This document shows, in pieces, positions 33,124 through 38,383 of a stretch of 38,383 nt of DNA. This DNA comes from Psittacicella hinzii (GTDB taxonomy: Bacteria > Pseudomonadota > Gammaproteobacteria > Enterobacterales > Psittacicellaceae): contig NZ_NRJG01000012.1 of NCBI RefSeq assembly GCF_003585935.1, positions 1 through 38,383 on the forward strand. The letters run 5' to 3'. The translations under genes and the position numbers were made by a program. The notes beneath the pieces were generated by a model that did not search any database, had not been told where the DNA came from, and saw nothing but the letters and a program-made list of their open reading frames with translations. Within the stretch, counting starts at the first letter, position 1. Each line of letters opens with the position of its first letter.

Positions 33124-36100
33124 ATGCAGAATTATTTAAATAAATACTTTGTTTTTCACTATCAAGGTAAAGAGTTTGGAGCTAAAAACGATAGCTATTA
33201 CCTGATCCTTAGTGCTACTCCAGGTGATGTAGATCACATGCACGCTTGGGATCAGTATGGGATTAACTCGTATGATCTGTGCTCTTACTTTGATAACCGC
33301 TTAAATTATGTCGGTATTCGTTTAGGTGCTCAGACCAAGCAGCACTTTAGTCTAAATCTGCGTGCAGATTTAGCCGCAAGTGCTGGGACTAACTTAAACT
33401 ATATTCCGGTATATGAAGGTGGTAACTCTCCAGATCTAGGGATGTTAGTGCATGATAATCTCTCACGCATGACCTACTACTTAGATCAACGTCATTCAGA
33501 ATTACTCCTTGTAAGTATTGGTAAGTTCTACCAAGAAGTTGAAGCTGACTTAGATGCTATCGACGATGCAGCTAATCAAGTGGCACAAATGTTTGCTCAA
33601 GCGGAAACTTTACGTGAGCAGCAAGTAGTGCAAGAGTCTGGCATGAGCTTAGAGCATGCTGGACACTTAGCTATGCTTGATAGTCTAAAGAGCCAACTTG
33701 AGTTTTTACTCGAGGGTGGTTTACGTACGACTTGGCAAGAAGATGATCCTGTAGTGGCATTTGCTAATCGCTACGTGCCAGAAGATGTAGACAATGATGA
33801 CCAACGTTCACTTCTTACCGAACTAGATGTAGAAGAAGGCTATTACCCTGTACCTAAAGCTTTACGTGAAACTCCACGTCATGTATATGAACAACTAAGT
33901 TATAACTTAGGAGTTAAAGAGAGCATTCACGGCTTTGGTGAGGGTTTTGCTGCATACATTTACAAGAGAGAGGGTGGTGATTTTTTAGTTAAAAGCTTAG
34001 AGATTTGGGGCTATCAAGAAGGGATCGCGGAAAAAGCCAAAGACATGCTTGTCGAGCATCAAATTACCGGTAAGCATGAGCCACGCGTAGTACAAATCGA
34101 TGGTAAAACCTACGTTGAACCACAAAACACGGAAATTACCCTTACTGATGGCACTGTACTATCGGTAGATGATTATGCTAAGCTCCTTAAGGAAAACCCA
34201 GAGAGCATTAATAAAGCTGCGTTAGAAGCAAGTAAGGTTATTACTTATGACCTGGTACGTATTTTTGGGGATCAGTATGTCTACGGCAGTAATATCTACT
34301 TAAGCTCGGGCTTTAAGTGGGCATTACAGGTTTTACTACATGACTTCCGTAGCCAAGATGCTAATTTAGTACAGCAAATTAAAGACCAGGCTGTATTAGC
34401 AGTTCGTGTGTTACTTGCTGATGTAAATGCAGCTCTAGCGCAAGTACGTGCAAATATTGCCCAAGCCCAAGCTGAACATCTAGCTAAACTTGAACAAGGC
34501 ATGCTCACACGTGAAACCTTAAGCCACAAGTTAGTTTCAGAATACCATCAATGGTTCACTAAGCCTGAAGCTCTTTCAGCACGCGACTATGTACGTGCAT
34601 TTGCTGGACAAAAGTTTGCACAAGAGAATGCGTTCTTAAACTTTGTGGGACAAGTTGAACAAGCCCTTGCAGAGCAAGAACAAGCAAAACAGCGCGCAAA
34701 AGCATTCCGTAAAGAACAACCGTTCTTAGCAGGAGCTCCATCTTTCCCTTTTGACGATATAAGAGAGAAAGGGGTTGCGGCACGTGCTTTACCAGGTTGG
34801 ATTCCTGGAAGCTTAGGTGAGATTTTAGGCTTTGACTATGTTGAAGGCTGTAATCTAGCCCAACGTATTCTGCCTCGAGACTTACCGGCTGCCGAAGTAG
34901 AGAAGTTTGTTTCGCGTTTTGCGGCATTAGATCGTGCGTTAAATACACTCTTTAAACGTCACTTAAGCTTTAAACGTTTATTACTAAGTGATTTAGCTAA
35001 AGACGTTAATCACTCGAATCTGATGCAAAATGCTACTTCTTACCAATTAGAAAATGGTAAGAGATATGCTGTGTTTGATAGTTTTACCGATATTTCGGAT
35101 CTACTCGAAGGCTTCCAAGAGCGTGTGGCTAGTTATGAACAAGAAGGTGCAAGCCCAGATCATTCAGTGTTCTTAACTGCAGGTCTTAATCCGCAAGTAC
35201 TAGAAAACGTAGATTTTAAAGATCTTTATTTCTCGCTATTCAAAGACTATACTCACGAGAACTCTTATCGTGAAATTCTAGCTAATGAAGGCGCTCTAGC
35301 CCATGACAATAAAGAGTTAGGTTACTACGTAGATTACTTAACCCTGCAATTTGCTTTAGGCTTCATTACGTTAGATGAGTATTTTGTGCAACGTTTACGC
35401 GGGGTAGAAGCAGCCTTTGCAATTTCGCATGTTAACTTTGAGTTAGTAGGGCAAATTAGAAATTACGATCTGCCAAAACTAACCGATCTCGTTAACCTAG
35501 AAGATGTTGAAGAGTATTGGCAAAAATACCAAAACCAACGCTGTACCAATCACGATCACGTATCAGATGACGAGATTTTTGCCTTAGTACAAAGTTACTT
35601 TAACGAAGAGATTAGTCCGATTGTTCATCGTGTATACCAAGAGTTAAAAGCTCAAGGTTTAATTGGTAAAACCGTTAAAGAAGCGTTTATTACCTTAGAG
35701 CAAGCATTTGCGCAAGCGCAAGATAAACCAGCGGATCCAACAACGCCTCCAACTAAACACAAAGTGTACTTAGGTAATGGAGAAGTAATTGAGGTTGAAG
35801 ATATTGCCGCTTACTTTAGTCCGGAACAAGAAACTACGCCTCTGGTTACCGATACTTTAACTGCGAATTCTTTTGTTGCTTGTACGAGTCAAGATCAAGA
35901 AGCCTTTGCAGAACAGTTAGCAACAGGTGCAGTAGCGAAGAGCACCGAAGATGTAGCTGATGGTGAGGCACAAGCTAATACTCAAGCAAGTGCTCAAGAT
36001 AGTACTGCAAGTAAAGGCAAGGCTAAAACTAGTGCCAAAGCAAGCACTAAAGCTAAAGCAAGCGTCACTAAAGCAAACACAGCAAATGATGAGCCAGTTC

Positions 36101-38383
36101 CTGCACCAACTCTAGGACAAATGCTCCATCCGCTGCACGATATGTTTAGTGGTAAACCACCGGTGTTTGCTTATGCAACTACGGATGTAAGTACTCCAGC
36201 TAAACGTCGCAACCTTGAGTTACCTAATGGGGATCGCGTAATCGATTTACCATTTATTGTTGAGAATTTACCTCAACTAGCTAAATTAGTGGCCGAGCAC
36301 AGCTTAGCAACTAAAGCCGCTTATGACAGTGCATTTAAATATGCGCGTCCTTATCACCACCAAGAACCATCATTATTCTTAGGTGAGAATGCCCAGCGTC
36401 AAGTTGAATATGCACTCCCACTAACGGTAAATAGTGCAAACTTTAAAGATCTCATTAACCTCTACGACTTAAAACACTTAGAGTTTAAAATCTACGTAGG
36501 TTTAGAGTCTTTATACTATCGTGCGCCACGTGAAGAAGATAGTCAGCAGTTTATGCGTCCGGATAGTTCATACGGCTATCAACGTTTTAAACCGGAACTA
36601 TTAGCTGTATCGATGTACGATAAGGCTCTGTTCAACAATGACGTAACAACCCTACGTCAAAAATACTTACTTGACGAAAACCGCGGAGTACATAACTTTA
36701 TGTACAGCCTTAAAGACGGTGCTATTAACTTAGGCGTAACTAATGCCCGCTTACGTAATATGCTGCCGACTTTTGCGGATCCAATTCGTCAGATGCGTAT
36801 CGACGTTTCGCATTTACAGAACTTAGAGCACGTAGATCGTTTACCACCTGGTAGTTTAGATAATGCAAGCTGGGTATTACGAGATATCTTCCGTACAGGT
36901 TATGCGGTAATAAATAATCCGGTTGATGTAGTAATTCAGTTACGTGATAAGTTTGCACCACGTGCCAATAAGGTAAACCCAAGTTCATATCTCGACAGTA
37001 GCTTAGCCGCAAACTACAAAAACGAAATCTCAGGTGGCGGGAAGCGTCGTCTGTTTTTCGGACAATCAAGCATTAACTTACCAGAGTACCGTGAAGTACT
37101 AGCTGGGGCAATTGTGCGTTATGCCGAAGAAAACGAGTTAATGAAAACTGCTCCAGGCAAGCATAAGTTTGACTATCAAGCGCTTGGGGCAAGTGCAGAG
37201 CAAGCTGTACGTTTATTAAGCAATAAACATAAAGATCTTACAGCTCTACCTGAAGAGTACGATTATCAAAGTCAAGCTATTAGTAATACACTCAAACGTG
37301 AACAGCTAACAGCACAATTAGCAACAGTAGAGCAACACCTTGAAGCTAATAAACGTGATAATTTAGCCTCTTACATTAATATCCGTGTTGCGGATACACA
37401 GCAGAAGAACTTACTGCACGATCAAGTAGGTGCGCACGTAGTTGCCAAAACCGTACCACCTGGTGATGAAAGCATGGAGCTTGTGTTCACTGAACTACCG
37501 AATTACCTCGAGATCAAACGTCTGTTTGCGCGTAATTTCGTCGAAGTAAAACAGTCATATCGTGAGTTAGCTTACTTAACGGATAACCTAAAACGCTGTC
37601 GTGCAAGATTAAAACGTTTACACGACTTTGCCGAACAAGATATGACACCTGAGCAAACGCAAGAACTAGCCGAGCAAATCGGTCGCGTGTACATTGAAAC
37701 ACGTGAAACCATGCGTTTACTCAATGCTCGTAGTGATCATTTAGAGAAACTAAGTTCATCACAAAAACTCAATAAAGGCTTAAAACGTATTCTGAATGCT
37801 TATCATCATATTTTTGAAGAAGGCGAGAAAGAAACTACTAAAGCCATCAAAGATCTACGTGAAGTAGATATCGATATTACTCTACCTCTTGATGGACAAA
37901 ATAATCCTGCTACTCCTGCTCCAGAGGATATGCCGGTTGTAAATTCTCTACTGCAAAGCATTATTCGTAGTGCTATTGATGGACAAATCGATCCAAGAAG
38001 TGAGCAAGCTCTAGAAATTCAAAAAGCCCTAGCTGATTTAGAACAAGAGTTTGCTGCTTTTGAAGAAGAGATTCGTCAAGAAGAATTAGCAGCACAACAA
38101 GCGCAAGAGCAAGCTGAGAAAGAACAAGCAGAGGAAGATGCTCAAGACGAAGAGCAAACTCCGCAAACTGCTAAAGCACGTAATCGCCCTACAGCAGATA
38201 CGTTTTATAGCAGTTCTGAGCATGACGATGACTTCGATGACGATGACTTTGGCGACGATTTCGACAATGAGTACGACGATGACTTTGACGACTTCGATGA
38301 TGATCTAGATGATGATTCGGATGAAGATCAAGATTATGATTTTGCTGATGATTCGGATGATCAAGATTATGATTTTGCCGATG
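33124..38383 (+). CDS. Giant (>1,750 aa) protein with kinase-like motifs and acidic repeat tail, 3' truncated by window
   Basis: The frame from ATG 33124 (AGGGA upstream) stays open to the right edge, at least 1,753 codons, with no signal peptide or clear membrane span. I do not recognise it as a whole. A kinase-like arrangement is visible: glycine-loop-like HGFGEGFAAYIYK (269-281) then FLVKSL (Lys290); hinge-like GFDYVEGCNL (569-578); catalytic-loop-like KDVNHSNLM (Asp627, Asn632) then YAVFDSF (Asp652). The gap from Lys290 to Asp627 is too long for a plain kinase and holds coiled coil. Three related motifs of the form L-x-x-G-x-V-I-x-V-D-D occur near 340, 883 and 1033. A Lys/Ala/Ser/Thr linker lies around 960-985, and an Asp/Glu tail with DDSD-QDYDFAD repeats starts near 1697. 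Confidence 0.8.
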   Translation, partial: MQNYLNKYFVFHYQGKEFGAKNDSYYLILSATPGDVDHMHAWDQYGINSYDLCSYFDNRLNYVGIRLGAQTKQHFSLNLRADLAASAGTNLNYIPVYEGGNSPDLGMLVHDNLSRMTYYLDQRHSELLLVSIGKFYQEVEADLDAIDDAANQVAQMFAQAETLREQQVVQESGMSLEHAGHLAMLDSLKSQLEFLLEGGLRTTWQEDDPVVAFANRYVPEDVDNDDQRSLLTELDVEEGYYPVPKALRETPRHVYEQLSYNLGVKESIHGFGEGFAAYIYKREGGDFLVKSLEIWGYQEGIAEKAKDMLVEHQITGKHEPRVVQIDGKTYVEPQNTEITLTDGTVLSVDDYAKLLKENPESINKAALEASKVITYDLVRIFGDQYVYGSNIYLSSGFKWALQVLLHDFRSQDANLVQQIKDQAVLAVRVLLADVNAALAQVRANIAQAQAEHLAKLEQGMLTRETLSHKLVSEYHQWFTKPEALSARDYVRAFAGQKFAQENAFLNFVGQVEQALAEQEQAKQRAKAFRKEQPFLAGAPSFPFDDIREKGVAARALPGWIPGSLGEILGFDYVEGCNLAQRILPRDLPAAEVEKFVSRFAALDRALNTLFKRHLSFKRLLLSDLAKDVNHSNLMQNATSYQLENGKRYAVFDSFTDISDLLEGFQERVASYEQEGASPDHSVFLTAGLNPQVLENVDFKDLYFSLFKDYTHENSYREILANEGALAHDNKELGYYVDYLTLQFALGFITLDEYFVQRLRGVEAAFAISHVNFELVGQIRNYDLPKLTDLVNLEDVEEYWQKYQNQRCTNHDHVSDDEIFALVQSYFNEEISPIVHRVYQELKAQGLIGKTVKEAFITLEQAFAQAQDKPADPTTPPTKHKVYLGNGEVIEVEDIAAYFSPEQETTPLVTDTLTANSFVACTSQDQEAFAEQLATGAVAKSTEDVADGEAQANTQASAQDSTASKGKAKTSAKASTKAKASVTKANTANDEPVPAPTLGQMLHPLHDMFSGKPPVFAYATTDVSTPAKRRNLELPNGDRVIDLPFIVENLPQLAKLVAEHSLATKAAYDSAFKYARPYHHQEPSLFLGENAQRQVEYALPLTVNSANFKDLINLYDLKHLEFKIYVGLESLYYRAPREEDSQQFMRPDSSYGYQRFKPELLAVSMYDKALFNNDVTTLRQKYLLDENRGVHNFMYSLKDGAINLGVTNARLRNMLPTFADPIRQMRIDVSHLQNLEHVDRLPPGSLDNASWVLRDIFRTGYAVINNPVDVVIQLRDKFAPRANKVNPSSYLDSSLAANYKNEISGGGKRRLFFGQSSINLPEYREVLAGAIVRYAEENELMKTAPGKHKFDYQALGASAEQAVRLLSNKHKDLTALPEEYDYQSQAISNTLKREQLTAQLATVEQHLEANKRDNLASYINIRVADTQQKNLLHDQVGAHVVAKTVPPGDESMELVFTELPNYLEIKRLFARNFVEVKQSYRELAYLTDNLKRCRARLKRLHDFAEQDMTPEQTQELAEQIGRVYIETRETMRLLNARSDHLEKLSSSQKLNKGLKRILNAYHHIFEEGEKETTKAIKDLREVDIDITLPLDGQNNPATPAPEDMPVVNSLLQSIIRSAIDGQIDPRSEQALEIQKALADLEQEFAAFEEEIRQEELAAQQAQEQAEKEQAEEDAQDEEQTPQTAKARNRPTADTFYSSSEHDDDFDDDDFGDDFDNEYDDDFDDFDDDLDDDSDEDQDYDFADDSDDQDYDFAD

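Overview
The window is AT-rich bacterial DNA (roughly one third G+C), probably from a gammaproteobacterium. Supporting this are a ThiI sulfurtransferase with the C-terminal rhodanese domain, a Uup ABC-F ATPase with its coiled-coil tail, an LpxH-type lipid A pyrophosphatase with all seven expected metal ligands, a YagU/DUF1440 membrane protein, and CRP-type TGTGA-N6-TCACA operators. The general style (very AT-rich, Pasteurellales-like gene content, long Ala/Gln/Asn/Thr linkers) would fit a Psittacicella-like Pasteurellales lineage, but that placement is a guess.

Layout. 1-3.6 kb: the 3' end of a type I restriction specificity gene (hsdS), then hpt and uup. 3.9-6.4 kb: a CRP-site-preceded ascorbate-family PTS operon, ulaC-ulaB-ulaA (EIIA, EIIB, EIIC). 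6.7-10.4 kb: two paralogous PfkB-family sugar kinases (YihV-like) and an unrecognised 356-aa protein; no ulaG/D/E/F is present. 13.5-15.2 kb: a 563-aa secreted protein behind a roughly 2.1-kb structured leader. 16.5-16.8 kb: a small single-span membrane protein behind a CRP-type promoter. 19.41 kb: a 13-codon Cys-rich micro-ORF abutting a terminator. 21.3-23.2 kb: a HemD-like protein with an unknown C-terminal half. 23.4-25.1 kb (-): an expanded LpxH. 28.3-28.9 kb (-): DUF1440, apparently frameshifted in an A6 tract. 29.7-30.1 kb: an NTF2/SnoaL-like protein. 30.5-32.9 kb: thiI-rsmE. 33.1 kb to the edge: one enormous open frame (>1,750 codons) with kinase-like motifs and an acidic repeat tail.

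About one third of the window (10.4-13.5, 15.2-16.5, 16.8-21.3, 25.1-28.3 and 28.9-29.7 kb) has no convincing protein gene. These stretches are not featureless: they are packed with perfect or near-perfect inverted repeats, often nested as an outer 8-14 bp stem enclosing one or two inner hairpins (three-way-junction layouts), and bounded by recognisable promoters and intrinsic terminators.

The most striking stretch is a minus-strand unit at about 20077-20594. It has a TTGATA-N16-TATATC promoter, a run of strong hairpins in which seven expose GCCAA in a loop or bulge (TTGGC on +), and a U-run terminator whose loop carries GCCA. This is the architecture of a protein-sequestering RNA such as CsrB/RsmZ, but with a different loop motif. 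A second minus-strand cluster with the same motif ends at a terminator at 25294-25325. It may belong to a roughly 2.3-kb noncoding transcript that starts at about 27597 from a CRP-site promoter.

Two other window-wide traits stand out. Short tandem duplications lie across or just after the stop codons of at least six genes. Several otherwise conserved housekeeping proteins carry low-complexity insertions.
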